From assembly GCA_018257865.1 (NCBI GenBank), contig JAEUBA010000017.1:186001-250000 (forward strand): DNA of 64,000 nt. The letters run 5' to 3'. Both the position numbers and the translations under genes were made by a program. Each line of letters opens with the position of its first letter. The first letter of the stretch is position 1. Shown one piece after another: positions 11,663 to 22,943 of this stretch. The notes below the pieces were generated by a model. The model had not been told where the DNA came from, ran no database searches, and saw nothing but the letters and a program-made list of their open reading frames with translations. Source of the stretch: Stereocaulon alpinum (Eukaryota > Ascomycota > Lecanoromycetes > Lecanorales > Stereocaulaceae).

Positions 11663-12200
11663 GCTCCACGGACGTATGTAGTGCATTTTTACATAGAAAC
11701 ATTGCATCGCTTTTGATAGGACATGCTTGAGGAACAGCTCATGTTATCGTTGCCTGTCAGTTCTCTTGAACGTGGCTAATTTCAGACCTCTTTTGGTTGT
11801 GGGCAGAATGAGGGCATCTGAACAAGCCTTCGAGGTTCATTTACTGGTTGCCAACGGCGCCCGTTCAAAAATCTGCTCGCAACTTTGCAAGGACACTCTT
11901 TGCAATCACGGTAGCAGGTTTCCCTGGAGTGCGATTAATTTCTGGTATTGTATGTATTGTACACCTCTATGATGTACCGAGAATCCCAACTATCCTTTTG
12001 TACCGATGCAATGCCGTGCCTATCCTACAGCACGACCTGTGTAATGCAAACAATACCCTAGCATTGTCAGAGAAAATAGAATGCATAACCTGGTTATTGC
12101 ATGCTGATGCCACACCTCGTACCCAATGCTCCGTGCATGCATATTCTAACACCAATGCTTACAACTTTGTCGGCCACAGCCATTATTCATACCGCTACTT
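11663..12200. other. Convergent 3' spacer
   Basis: Lies between the stop of the esterase and the stop of the alpha-actinin gene. Nothing coding is convincing; it presumably holds both 3' UTRs. Confidence 0.5.
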
Positions 12201-14479
12201 TCAATGGCCATTTCTAACACCATTTACTTTGCTCGTATCGTCTTCCGAGTCTCCTAGTGTCATCTTCTCCATGAAGCTAACATAGTCGTACTTAGGTAGA
12301 TGACGGTCTTCCTGTAGATCAGGTCCTTTGTGTGGTGGCATGCTGTTCAGAAGATCCTCGACGAGCTCGTCCGGGATCAGAGAGTGCCGAAGATCGAGCT
12401 CGGTAACATATGGCTGTAGGACGATATTAGCTCTAGCATTATGGATGGTAGACGAAGGTGGTAAGGGGATAATGTAATAAAAGAGTAGCAGGGAAGGTAA
12501 GCAGACCGCAAGAAGGGTAGTGGAGTAAGTATAACGTACCTTGCCATCAGCGACTTCTTTAAAGGACTGGAAGACTTGCTCGGCCGTATTCTGGTCTTCC
12601 GTGATATCCACCATGAAGCGAATAAACTGCTCGAACGACACATAACCCTTGCCAGCGCTGATAGTGACAAACTGCTCATGCATCTCCTCCTCATCGTAGA
12701 CCAAGCCCAGGCTTGCAAGTGCTGCCGAGAATTCCAGCTCTTGCAATGAATTACTCATATCTCGATCGAAGTGCCTGAAGACTGACTCAAACTCTTCAAG
12801 TTGTATTGGCGTAAGGTTTGTCATCTCCCTAGCCACCATCTGATTTTCCAGGAAACCCATCTTGCCTACTATAGCGTTACGCACCAGGTCGAGTTCATAG
12901 CACATCTCGTCGTATGTGTATGTTGTGAAGTCATTCTCTTCAATGTTGGCTTCGTCGCATTTGTCGGAGAGAGTGGCTAAGGTGGCGAGATATTCAGAAA
13001 GAGGTGGGAGGTTAGCATGTAAGCGGCGGACGTGAGCGAGCTGGTCGGGGATGTCGCCAGAGAGGCCGGCTATGGCGAGGGAGAGGGTGGAGAGCGTATG
13101 AGCGAAGGAGTTGGCTTTTTCGGCGAAGGTGCGGCGGAGAGCATTCTTGATACTGGGCAGTGACGTTAGGTTACATAATTGGAATATTTGTGGAACGTTG
13201 GCTTACTCTCGAATAGTCTCGTTGATGATCTGGCTGCGGTCTCTTTCTGATTGAAGGAGGACAGTCCATTCACTGTCAAGCGCTTCCAGTCTCAAGTCAT
13301 CGGGTGGCTCGTATGCTCTTAATCGATACGTGCTCATCTTGGTCTTGATGTTCCCTAGCAGAGCAGCGAGATCTGACTTCTCAGCTACCCACTTCCTCTT
13401 CTGGCTTCTCTTGTATGCTGCAAACTCTGTTGACTGCTCCTTCGCATCCACATAGGTGCCAGTGAATGTTGATGCTACCCAGGCTTGCCGCTGCGCCAGG
13501 ATCTCCTTTATGAGTTGCTTCATGCGTTGCTCGAACGAGTTCTGCATGCCCCATGCGCCTTGCATACTTTGGACAAATTTCTCCACGCGTCGCCCTGCGT
13601 TCTCCACTCTCTCCATCTGTGAGAATGCGTGGAACCAGTAGGCTATGTAGGTCATCAGGGATCGCTCATCTGGTTTGGCTACGTCACAGACATCCTCCGC
13701 GTCCAGTAAATCCGGTATGCCAATCTCTTTCGACGCGATGTCAAATGCCAGCTGCATGTTTCCTCGGTGGTCACTCTTATCCAACTTCTCGTAGTCGATG
13801 AGGTCAGGTCGATGAATGTCTAGGAGAGCACAGCTATCTCCTCGGTCAGTAAACCATCCTGCCTCCTGTATACTAGAACATACAAAGCCAATCCATCGCT
13901 CCAGCTTGACGAGAAGTCTCGAACCTCCACCTCGTCGTAACAAGCTGTCTTCCGTTGACACCATAGCAGCAGTCCTTCTTTGGCAGTCATACCCTCCTCG
14001 TTGATATCATTGATCGTGAACCGTAGAATGAGTGTCCATATAAGCCCCAATATAATCTTTCTATTGCCGTCAACCACATCCTCCGCTCCAATATTCGTCA
14101 TCTGTATCCCTCGCGCTTTGATGAAATCAAGACTAATATTGACGTTCTCGAAGCGTTGAACGCGCATCTTGGGCTTGGAAGCATAGCGGCCGAGCGAGTC
14201 ATTGCTGAGTAGCTCGAGTAGGTGGATGAGTATAACCTGTAGCACATGTTTAGTAAATATTGCATACCGTTCAAAACCCTCTCAAGCAAACGTAACATAC
14301 CCCATCTGAGAGGTCCGTGACCAGGTCCTTGACTGCCACATCTCGTGGCTTGACCTTGGCGTTCAACCTAGGCAGATACCACTATCAGTCTCTGGATTTA
14401 CATTCGAACGGATATGGTCGTACCACTTGCTGAAAGTTTTCTCCTGCACGCCCACCCAGCTTTGCTCCTGCAAACCCAT
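12201..14479 (-). CDS. Alpha-actinin-like F-actin crosslinker
   Basis: Actin-bundling protein; fungal homologues act in the cytokinetic ring. Six exons are inferred: 14479-14424, 14367-14301, 14236-13884, 13833-13207, 13152-12540, 12413-12201; total 1929 nt, 642 aa. The N-terminus reads VQEKTFSKWLN, the canonical start of the first calponin-homology (CH) domain. CH1 continues with FENVNISLDFIKARG and NRKIILGLIWTLILRF; CH2 has LLLWCQRKT, SWSDGLAFCALLDIHRPDLI and LDAEDV. A short rod with one or two spectrin-like stretches follows (fungal forms are shorter than animal ones). The C-terminus has EF-hand sequence (FRHFDRDMSNSLQELEF; next EF region GKGYVSFEQFIRFMV) and a C-terminal calmodulin-like lobe ending in LPKYDYVSFMEKM. 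Introns are 50-64 nt except the last (126 nt). Confidence 0.93.
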
Positions 14480-15181
14480 CTTGGTGGATGCATATGTAGC
14501 TTAGGCAATTCACAGGTGGTACCAACAGAATCAATACTGCTGCTAAGTCTAAGGTTCAATGGAGCATAAAGGAGTTCGCTAGTGCGTTCGGCGCAACGAT
14601 AAATCAACAGCGGAACCACGCCGCGCTCAGCCTAGCAACGTTAGCGTCGGTGTTCGCCAAGCCTCGATATGCCAATCCCCAAATGCCATATTTTACCAGG
14701 GAGGAATCACAAGAAGTAGTCACCTAATCAGGGAACAACTCTGGACCACAATCTCTAATGAGCTATAGAGTGATTCAAAGTGAAACAATCTCAGGGGACA
14801 CGCAAAGTACATTTCGATATATTATATCTCTAGCCTAGCCCTCAATGGAGGAGGGATTTGCAATGCTTATCGATAAGAGCTGAAGTGAAGACAAAAGCTT
14901 TTCAATGCAGGGAGCATGGATCGATCTATGTAGCGATGGAAGGTCTGACTTCATCAAAATGATTTCCAAGAGAATGGTGGGTATGGTGACCTTATATAGT
15001 CGAACTTCATCACTTGCCATTCTACATAGCTATCGCTTCAAGCTCCCCCGGTCATCAAGTCGTAAGCTCGAAAAAGCAGTAACAGTCCCTCCACGCAACA
15101 GCACATGCTTCCACATCAATCAAGTTTCCTCCATGCAAGAGCAACATGTCCAAGAACATCATATATCTCCATCGCCATAGC
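14480..15181. other. Upstream region of alpha-actinin, no gene seen
   Basis: Expected to contain the alpha-actinin promoter on the minus strand. Short frames only, no motif. Confidence 0.4.
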
Positions 15182-15396
15182 TCACGAGGCTTTCAGCAGT
15201 GTAACATCCCCGTTGACCTGCATATCGAACACGGGGCTCCGATTCGAATTCTTACGCAGGGCAAACCTGGCTTCGGCGTTAGCTGCCATGTCATGGCAAA
15301 GACACGACTGGATAGGCAGTAACGTACAGCACCGCAACTCCCACAGGTCTTTCCTCCGCTGATGCCTGCGCCGCACTTGGGACAGCTGTTATGCAT
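15182..15396 (-). CDS. Small Cys-rich (zinc-ribbon-like) ORF, tentative
   Basis: The reading begins MHNSCPKCGAGISGGKTC and continues to GSCGA: two CxxC pairs in the first 23 residues, a zinc-ribbon-like spacing. A good donor (GTACGT) follows GSCGA and an acceptor (ATGGCAG) lies about 60 nt on; the phase-0 join leads to a frame with PC, CSIC and a final HC before TGA at 15193. Read through without splicing, 67 residues are open. A different join would give a tail ending at 15182. The exact product is therefore open. It is a candidate small metal-binding protein; function unknown. Confidence 0.35.
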
Positions 15397-15949
15397 TCTG
15401 GATAGTGCTTGGGACAGGGACGCGTAGGCTTAGTTTGATGCAGGTAGCTATTGGGTACCGGCGGCTGTGTTTTGCTTTGCTCTTTGAGAAGTTGTGATGT
15501 TGGTAAGAGCAGGCAAGGCGGAGAGGAAGAGGCGGGGTTATGGAGGGGCATGTGATTGCGCACCAATCATCGGACGATCTAAGAATACGGTGATATCCCT
15601 GAGCTACGTACAGCTCTCTCGGCAATACTTGCTAGTTTCGTCGACATCGGTCTCTATAGGCGAGGGGGAGCGCGCGACATTCAAACCACTGCTCCCAGCT
15701 CTTGGTCATGGAGTCCTTTAGAATTTGAGGGTAACTTGTAGATTCTCTAGTAGGGTTTGCTGGCTACTTATGTGCTCCAGGTGGTGGCGCGCTAGCGGTT
15801 GACTAAGCAACAGGCCTGAGGTGATATTCTAACGGAGTCTGTACATCGGCTGCATTGCTTGAGCACACAAAACGGAGCAACAAGCTTCCCATACTTCTAC
15901 TGGATATACCAAAACGCCACAGCATTGTTCTTTCCTCCTTGTTCCAGAC
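15397..15949. other. Intergenic, no gene seen
   Basis: Lies between the small Cys-rich ORF (-) and the oxidoreductase relic (+). Only short unsupported frames. Confidence 0.4.
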
Positions 15950-16727
15950 ATGGCTACCATGAAGTCAGCCGTCAAGCACGCTCCCAGTGATTCCGAAGTC
16001 CTCAGATCTTACACACGCCCAATCCCTACACCTGCAGACGGCCAAGTCCTGATCAATGTCGAAGCCTGTGGCCTCAATCGCTCCGAGCTGTTCACACGCC
16101 AAGGGCATATTCTCAACGTCTCCTTCCTCCCTCTCCCCGGCGTTGAAGCCTGTGACTTGCCGAAAAGTGCGCCGGAGCTGTAGAACGGAAGAAAATTGCT
16201 GGTGAGGGGTGGGACTACATCCGTTGCTTTTCCGGCAGCGGCGATCGCGAAAGAGCACGGCGCTGTGAAGGTAGGGACGACGAGGAATATGGGTAGGGCA
16301 GAGCCGCTAATGGGCAGTAGGTGTGATCATGCCGTCATCGATAATGGCTTTATTGTGAGAAAGTGAAGATGGTCTCGTCTAAAGCTGTGAATAGAGTCAT
16401 TGAGCTCGTGGGCACGACGAGCTTGCTAAATTCTTTTGCGAGCATGAAGCGGGGTAGCATTTGTTGCGTGACTGATGTGGTAGGGAATGCGTGGGCTACG
16501 AAGGACTTTGAGGTCGTGGGCGCGATTCCGTCGGCTGTCGGTTCAACGACGTATCTGGGTGACAAGAACATCTTGCGAAGACGCCGTTACAGGAAATGCC
16601 GACAAGGACCAAGGAGGGGAAGTTAAAGGTGCAGGCTGGCAAGGCTCTCAAGCTGGACGAGATCATGGATGCACATCTGACTATAGAGGAGACTCGGGCT
16701 GGCGGGGAGATCGTGCTGCTCATGTGA
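15950..16727 (+). pseudogene. Decayed zinc-type MDR alcohol dehydrogenase/quinone oxidoreductase
   Basis: The N-terminal segment is clearly MDR family (PIPTPADGQVLINVEACGLN, then LNRSELFTRQGH). The frame is broken by a TAG at 16181-16183. It resumes in the same frame with a Rossmann-like stretch (LVRGGTTSVAFPAAAIAKEH), ends at a TGA near 16366, continues in another frame (VNRVIELVGTTSLLNSFASM, then VTDVVGNAW), and finishes in a third frame (GKLKVQAGKALKLDEI, ending at 16727). Between the N-terminal part and the Rossmann stretch the catalytic-domain residues expected in the family are missing, implying a deletion. No splice sites explain the frame changes. At least one nonsense change, two frameshifts and a deletion make it non-functional. 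Confidence 0.85.
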
Positions 16728-16771
16728 ACCAATTACCGCCAGCAGATTTTGTAGGGCATCCGGACGGCTCA

Positions 16772-17725
16772 TCAGCCTTTAGTCGTCCGATCCTGCTCTG
16801 CCCTCGCCTTAGCCAGCTTGGTGTCCGCTTCGTTTGCTTCTTCCAACCTTGCAAGCCTCTTCTTTGTGTCCTTCTCTTCCTTAGCTAGCTGCGCGTCTAC
16901 CTTCACGGCCTCTCGCTTCAAGGACAATCTTGCCGACCTTCTATTAGCCTCCTTCACTTGTTCATCACTATATCTTGTATGCTTAGTTTTGCCACCTGGT
17001 CTGCTCGCTTCTGATACTAAGTGGAGGCGCTGCTTAGCCTTGTTCATGACTCTTTTGACCTTAATTTCGAGGGATTCCCTGTTCCCGTGAGGCTCGGCAA
17101 AAGTGCTACCTGACAAGCGCCGTGCATCGAACACCTTCGTCTCCGGCTGGAATTGTGAGCCGAGGCACATGTATCTCCTTCGCGGTTCGCTAGCTTCCAA
17201 GTCTGCGATCATCGAGAAGCCGCGCCGTGCTCCGCTCGAGTCTGCCTGAACCTCATCCTCCCTTTGTAGCACGAGATCGACCACTGGCGATCGGTAGCAT
17301 ATCTGCACCATCTCAAGATGATCTCCGGTACGTTCATCCTTCACTTGTGGTGAAGGATCCTGTTGTTCGTTGGAGAAAGCGACAGAGTGTTCATCATCTC
17401 CGACACGCTGCAGCGAGAAGACTCGCCTCCCTGGCTTCAAAGTGTCGTTGATACACCTTGTTCCGTTGCATTGAAGCCCTTGGGCTGTGAACCCACACTC
17501 GCTGGACGAACAAGCGTTCAGTGCTCCCTCTAGACCGAAGGCTCCTGCGGATTCTTCGCATTTGTTAGACATTGTGGTGGCCGAGACTGAGAAGCCTTTG
17601 ATGAGATTGGAACGCTCTCGGATGACCTCAGAAAAGGTGGGCTTCTGGGAAGCTGGAACGATGGAGAAATGTGGCTCAAACAGAGACTTGAGCTCTTCGG
17701 AGAGTTCTTCTTCATACTCTAGCAT
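16772..17725 (-). CDS. Hypothetical protein with basic C-terminal coiled coil
   Basis: Intronless, 317 aa. The N-terminus is acidic (MLEYEEELSEELKSLFEPHF); the middle holds several Cys residues (ACSSSECGF, LQCNGTRC) without a recognised zinc fold. From about residue 220 the sequence turns basic and helical, with KRVMNKAKQRLHLV and a C-terminal Lys/Glu/Ala-rich coiled-coil segment (KEEKDTKKRLARLEEANEAD). No family is recognised. It begins 45 nt beyond the oxidoreductase relic, on the opposite strand. Length and composition make it likely to be a real gene. Confidence 0.6.
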   Translation of the reverse strand: MLEYEEELSEELKSLFEPHFSIVPASQKPTFSEVIRERSNLIKGFSVSATTMSNKCEESAGAFGLEGALNACSSSECGFTAQGLQCNGTRCINDTLKPGRRVFSLQRVGDDEHSVAFSNEQQDPSPQVKDERTGDHLEMVQICYRSPVVDLVLQREDEVQADSSGARRGFSMIADLEASEPRRRYMCLGSQFQPETKVFDARRLSGSTFAEPHGNRESLEIKVKRVMNKAKQRLHLVSEASRPGGKTKHTRYSDEQVKEANRRSARLSLKREAVKVDAQLAKEEKDTKKRLARLEEANEADTKLAKARAEQDRTTKG

Positions 17726-18981
17726 GACTGCAGTATTCTCCCCCCCCGGTTATCTCTTCGGGTTTAACAAGCGGGTAAGTGTCTCAGAAAGGGCAGATGA
17801 CTATGGAGGCCTTCTGACGAGATACCGCTATCTTTACAGCAATGCTCGCCATGGAGATCGTACAACCACAATCAACAAGCTATAAAACAGAGGTGTTGAA
17901 GATGATTCAGGATCTAAATACTGACTGGCTGCAGAACAGTTTCACGGATCAGCAGTACATGCACCTCAAACCCCCACCTTTGTCTCTCGTTACGCAAGGC
18001 TGTATTGGGTTACTTACGGCAGCGAAGTGGAAGAATTGTTTGACGTCAGGTCCTCATCTATCAGAATGAGTGTGAGTATTCGCGTAACGCTAAAGGTAGA
18101 AATTACTACGGCTTCTCCTTTTGGGGTTAATGTATGACCAAAGTTCCCTTCGCTTTCAATGAAAGGCGATGTCCGGATATACGCTTCAATCTGAGGTCTT
18201 TTGTCGAGTCTGCTGCTTGTACCACGTTCATGTTTCCGCTGACTAATACCGTCCCCAGTAGAGGTCGCATCTACACCGCTAAGCGCTGGCTATCTGTTAC
18301 AGTGTATCTGCAGCACTATTCCAGGCGAGGGCGCGATGTGCTACCTACTACTTGAATGTGACTAAGAGCGGACGGAAATGGGAGTTTTGATCTGAGCTTC
18401 TACTAGCATTTAGACGCTGTGGTACATGGGACATGACGAGGAAATTCATCATCTAAGGTCAATATCATGCTTCTTTGACCATTGTTGGCAACGCTTTGGC
18501 TTAGCATCTCGTATCATAGGAGCATTTGTCCTCCGAGCTCGAGCTTAGGATCAATCCTGGTCTAAGGTCTGTTTTTGGGAATTAACTTCGTGCTACGGAG
18601 CGACCACCATGTCACATGGACTGTTCTATCATGGAATGGGTAGGTTACCGCATTCTCTTGAGGGAGGACTTGCTGCCCAAGGATATTAAGTCACATAAGC
18701 CACCGAGCTTACGAGATCTGGGAGGCAAAAGTTAAGCTAGATAACTGTTCCTTATATATTGCTTATTTGCTCGATCATGCCTTGGAGTCACCCGACCCGG
18801 TATGCTACAAGTCGCCGAGATGGCTCTTCCATGTCTGACTGGTATGACTCGTACAAGCCTTGAAAGGCTTTCTCACCCACGATATGTCAGAAACTGCTCA
18901 CAACTTCGCTTTCTCTCCTGCTTTCTCTCCTACACCTGTCCCTACATCCGCAGCACAGGTCGTCTTTCGTAAAATCAGACG
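17726..18981. promoter_or_regulatory. Divergent intergenic region
   Basis: About 1.25 kb between two divergently transcribed unrecognised genes, presumably holding both promoters. No convincing ORF. A C run near 17740 lies close to the start of the minus-strand gene. Confidence 0.4.
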
Positions 18982-20394
18982 ATGCCTTCCTCATTCCGGA
19001 AACTCCTTTCCCGAAGGGGCTCCAGACAGCAAACTGAATCTCAGCCTGCGGAAGTGCTATCTCGCAGACGTCTATTTAGTGCCTCAAACATTCATGTCCA
19101 GAACCCCGAAGGCCTATCCACTCTCACTAGGGCATGTTATAACTCTTTTTCGCCAAGCCAGAAAGAGGAGTTCGATTTGCATGTCAGGTCTCCTGAGATG
19201 AGTGCGTCGATATCCGGGGCATTCAGTCAGCAACAAGACATGGATGTGTCACCCCCTCCCTCTCTTTTGCTTTCCTCACATGACATTTCGCCCTCGATGA
19301 TACCTGCCCCGCTAAGAGGGGCGACGTCGCGGTTAGAGGTGACCATGTCAGAAGACTTTGATCCCTCGCTTGTACCTGCTCCGCTCAAATGGAATGAGTC
19401 AAAGCCACAAGATATATCCTCGAGGGCTACAGGGACTCCGGATCAAGAAAAGAATTTCTCACGTCCTTTTACTGTAGGATCTCCCGCTCCGCCTTCTGCA
19501 CCGCCTTCTGCTCCCAAAACATTTGAAGCAACTCAGCCGTTCCAAAGTAGCGAACGAGGCTTGCAAGACGTGCAATCTATCCAAGCACCTACCAGCGGCA
19601 AACAAAATTACTCAGTCCGTCGAATGTGCTTCAAGAGAGGACAGCGCATCCATGTGGCACTAGAAGACATTCAGGGAGTCAAGAAGAGCTCAGATCAATT
19701 CTATCGTGATCGAGCAGCATTGAAAACGCAAGTCCTCGTCGGGAGGCAAAGTGATGGGGACATTTTCTTAGGCCAAATATTGCTGCCTGAGGCTGTCATT
19801 TGCAAAGATCCGGAAAGAGAGGAGTACGCTTGGCAAGTCTATGATGACCCAAGATTTGAACCAGCGACCAAGAAGAACCTCGATTCGATAGATAGGCTGT
19901 GGGCTTTGTTCTCCAGTCTTTGCCGCAGTGGTATCAACGTCGAGCGTATCAGACCCGAGCACGTCCTCATCCACGACTTCGCGCGAGAGTCTAGCTGGAC
20001 GTCGTTAATGATAGAGTCGAAGCGACTCGAGGACATGATCAGGCTTGTGCACGTCTGGACGGCAAATGAAGAAGAGCAAAGCTTCCAGGCACATCATTTG
20101 CCGAGGATCATCGAGAAGTTTCGTGCGTCGCTGCCATCCGGTATCCAACAGGCTTCATTCCGTGAGCCTACTGACAATCTTTGGCACTGCCGAGAACTCT
20201 CAGACGAGGCAATCGAGATTTGCGACGAAGGCTTCCCAACGCGGAGAATGCTTGAAGATCACCTTGTGGAGAGGCACTGGGTTTCGAAGGAAGAAATCTA
20301 CAAGGAGTTCCAGGACGATCCGCATGAGGAGGGTCTGGCAGAGGTGGACTATCGTCTATTACGCTTCTCGGCGATACCTCAGCCCTCTGTCTGA
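18982..20394 (+). CDS. Hypothetical protein with degenerate C2H2-like C-terminus
   Basis: Intronless, 470 aa. The N-terminal half is low-complexity Ser/Pro-rich and carries a duplicated short motif (PSMIPAPLRG and PSLVPAPLKW, about 30 residues apart). The middle (about 210-350) is charged and folded-looking (RMCFKRGQRIHVALEDIQGV; VYDDPRFEPATKKNLDSIDR). The C-terminus has WHC, then after ten residues C, then GFPTRRMLEDHLVERHW: a C-x10-C-x12-H-x4-H arrangement, resembling a C2H2 finger with an abnormal Cys spacing. Function unknown. A continuous, well-composed frame supports it being a real gene. Confidence 0.65.
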   Translation: MPSSFRKLLSRRGSRQQTESQPAEVLSRRRLFSASNIHVQNPEGLSTLTRACYNSFSPSQKEEFDLHVRSPEMSASISGAFSQQQDMDVSPPPSLLLSSHDISPSMIPAPLRGATSRLEVTMSEDFDPSLVPAPLKWNESKPQDISSRATGTPDQEKNFSRPFTVGSPAPPSAPPSAPKTFEATQPFQSSERGLQDVQSIQAPTSGKQNYSVRRMCFKRGQRIHVALEDIQGVKKSSDQFYRDRAALKTQVLVGRQSDGDIFLGQILLPEAVICKDPEREEYAWQVYDDPRFEPATKKNLDSIDRLWALFSSLCRSGINVERIRPEHVLIHDFARESSWTSLMIESKRLEDMIRLVHVWTANEEEQSFQAHHLPRIIEKFRASLPSGIQQASFREPTDNLWHCRELSDEAIEICDEGFPTRRMLEDHLVERHWVSKEEIYKEFQDDPHEEGLAEVDYRLLRFSAIPQPSV

Positions 20395-22563
20395 ATGAAT
20401 GATCCTTTACCAGCAGATCGATAGACTTCATTGGCGGCTGTGATACACTATAGCGAGAAGTACAAGGTCCAGGGTATGGGAATGAGAGAGAAAGACTGCG
20501 CCTAATAAGTCTGAATTGGGTATGTGTCTATCGTTGTCCGATCAGCTTTACAGCGGCCAAAGGCTGTTTCATCAGCTGGCGGAATTGGAATGTATGAGCA
20601 TAATACATGATCAGAAGCACCACGTTAGCACCTATCTTGAAATGAATACGATAGAACTTTCTTTCCAGATGCTACCTTGGCTAGGTTTTTAAGTGTCTCT
20701 TCTCTAGCGGAGTTACTCGTGGTTCTGGTGAAGGTTCCTAGAAGGAATTATCCTCTGACTAGACTTGACCGCTGCGCTTAACCCCTGAGAACGCCATGTG
20801 CCAGCCTGCTGATGTGACGGTGCCGTGGGTTTCTCGCCTGGAGGCAGATCATGTCCATAAATTCAAAGCAGCATGTTTTCGTAGTCTCTCCGCTTCCCTG
20901 TGAAGATCATCGGAATGCAAACGTCCTTATTTTGCAGAATAATTTACTGCCCATGATACGGTTCTCGGGTTCCTTACGGGATTGCTAGAGCGCAAAGAAA
21001 CCATTCCTTGATACTTATACCTGCGGCCTTTCCATGCTTTTCGGAACATCTTAGTGACTGGAGATGCCTTTGGTATTGATACAATTCAAAGGATATGTCC
21101 TGCGTCCCACAAGTCTCAAGACAAGGAAAATTTACGCGCCGGATGTTGCGCTAGTGTAACCTTGGCGATCACCTTAATTCAACGTGTGCAACGACAGCAC
21201 ATATGAATGTGTACTCCAACATCTTGCACACTTCGACAAGATGTCGTGTGCATACTCAATGCATTTCAGTGTAAAGAGCGTAGAAAAAGAGACTATCTAA
21301 CAGGAAGTCTGACTGTCCGTATTCCATATCTGGTCGTGCTTGATTGTTAGGTCAACGATGCCCAAGTTCGACAAAGATGTCCCCCTTGGCAGACATGGTA
21401 GAGCTTCGATGATTTGACATGTGATACTAATCAGGGTGGCACTCCATGTCCACAAGAGTTCCGGCCAGCTCCTATAAGACTAATGCGGATTCTGTGAACT
21501 TGCTGTACACTCAACCATCGGCAAACGAAGCTATCGAGGCCTTTTACCTCGATGTATTCCCGAATGAAAAATGTCTCCCCTGAAAATATTAATCCCTGGT
21601 ATTCGCGTAGGATCCTGGTCTTGTCCAAGGAAAGTGCTTATGTTTGACCTGAAAAGCAATACAATCGTCATCAGCGATCGCGACCCATGGCACTGGCTAG
21701 AATGTTCTATCACGCCGATACCGACCGATAGCGATTGCTACGATCATATGAAGTCTATGGAAGGGGTGCCCGTGAAAGCCGTGGCCAGGATACTTCGTTG
21801 GGGTCATCATCACATAGCGATGGAGCCTCTCGGCATCGGCGGACACGATTGGTAAACCAACACCCTTGCTCGGATCCTTCACATCATATATTCAAATAAG
21901 CGGTTTACCAGGAACAGTGACAATGGGGCAAGGTCTGTGGCAGCAGGGATCCCCTCGCGTCGCGGTAAAAAGCTAAAGCATTTCATTGGCTTTACTTCTG
22001 GTCATCGGGAACCGTTCTAAGCACTGGCTGCCACTAGTGCTAAGGGGATAACAAGCACCAGTTTCTTTTTGCTATTGTGAAGGCCCGCAGTTCGATGTCC
22101 ATGGCCGTCGGCTTTTTTCAGCTTCTCTTATCTCATGACACTGCTCACTTTCGCTTACATTGGAACCGGGCCCTCTCATGATGTCGGATCAACACACCCA
22201 AGATCGATGCTCTTATGGTAATATAGACTGTATGAAGTACACAGACCACAAGTTGGGATCGTCGCTTTAGTTCTATAGTCTACTAATTCCAAACTACCTG
22301 GCCTTCATAAAAATTCTGCCTTTTCTTGCGGTTCACGCGTAAAACCTTCCGAAAAGTGACTTGGTTTACCGACGCAGATCATTCTTCTATGTCTCAAGGC
22401 AGCCGAAGGACCGGACTTAGAGATACGCAACGGAGCTCATCGTCGCTTGCTGTGGGACGATCGGTGACTTTCTTCCGTGACTCAGTCCATTGCCGCAACT
22501 TATACGAAACCAGAGCGAGCAACATATCGGGCACATTCAGTATTGTGTGATGTGAGTACTGGG
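20395..22563. other. Gene-poor stretch, 2.2 kb
   Basis: No gene could be supported. A 95-codon frame at 21571-21855 is the longest and matches nothing recognised; its opposite strand is also partly open. No terminal repeats, transposase motifs or tandem arrays were seen. The right edge contains the TATA-like element of the following small gene. Confidence 0.45.
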
Positions 22564-22572
22564 TATAAAAAA
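22564..22572 (+). promoter_or_regulatory. TATA-like element upstream of the small Cys/His gene
   Basis: TATAAAAAA followed by a CT-rich leader. About 210 nt downstream is an ATG (22776). The leader ends in a CTAAC...CATCAG 3' splice-like sequence a few bases before that ATG, so a 5'-UTR intron is possible. Confidence 0.5.
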
Positions 22573-22775
22573 GCATGAGAGTCCTTCTCCCTCGTCAACC
22601 TTTCTGACCTTCACAGTCCACTGCTCAACTCGAAATAGCTTCACGCAACAATCAAAGACTTATTTCCATCTTCCTACATCATACACGAAATCCCAATAAG
22701 TACAGTAAAGTCTCGTTAGTACTTCAAAGTCACATAGCCTAGCAAGATCCCACTCCTAACCTGCATCAGCACAAG

Positions 22776-22943
22776 ATGTGCGATATCAAAATATACCACT
22801 GGAGCAGATGCAACCACCAACAGAGACAGGTCTCCAGGGCTTGTAGTTCCCCCAACACAGAGTATATCGCTGCAACCCTGCTTTGACCTTCCTCTGAATC
22901 TGCGACCAGCCGCTGCCGGAGGGGTACCAGAACGGACCAGTAG
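22776..22943 (+). pseudogene. Small Cys/His protein, apparently interrupted paralogue
   Basis: The frame opens MCDIKIYHWSRCNHQQRQV, then RACSSPNTEY, and stops at TGA 22884-22886. The same frame resumes and gives SESATSRCRRGTRTD before TAG at 22941. The pieces align by eye with the intact small protein at 24033 (MC start; Y-x-W/H-x-x-C-x-H; CxxPxT...Y; later C followed by basic/Thr run). A CGA-to-TGA change would explain the first stop. The C-terminal CxxC exon expected downstream was not found with confidence. It could instead be a gene whose introns I have not placed. Confidence 0.45.

Noticed and set aside
21571..21855. 95-codon + strand frame in the gene-poor stretch
   Set aside because: No family signature, partly open on the other strand, no promoter or splice support.
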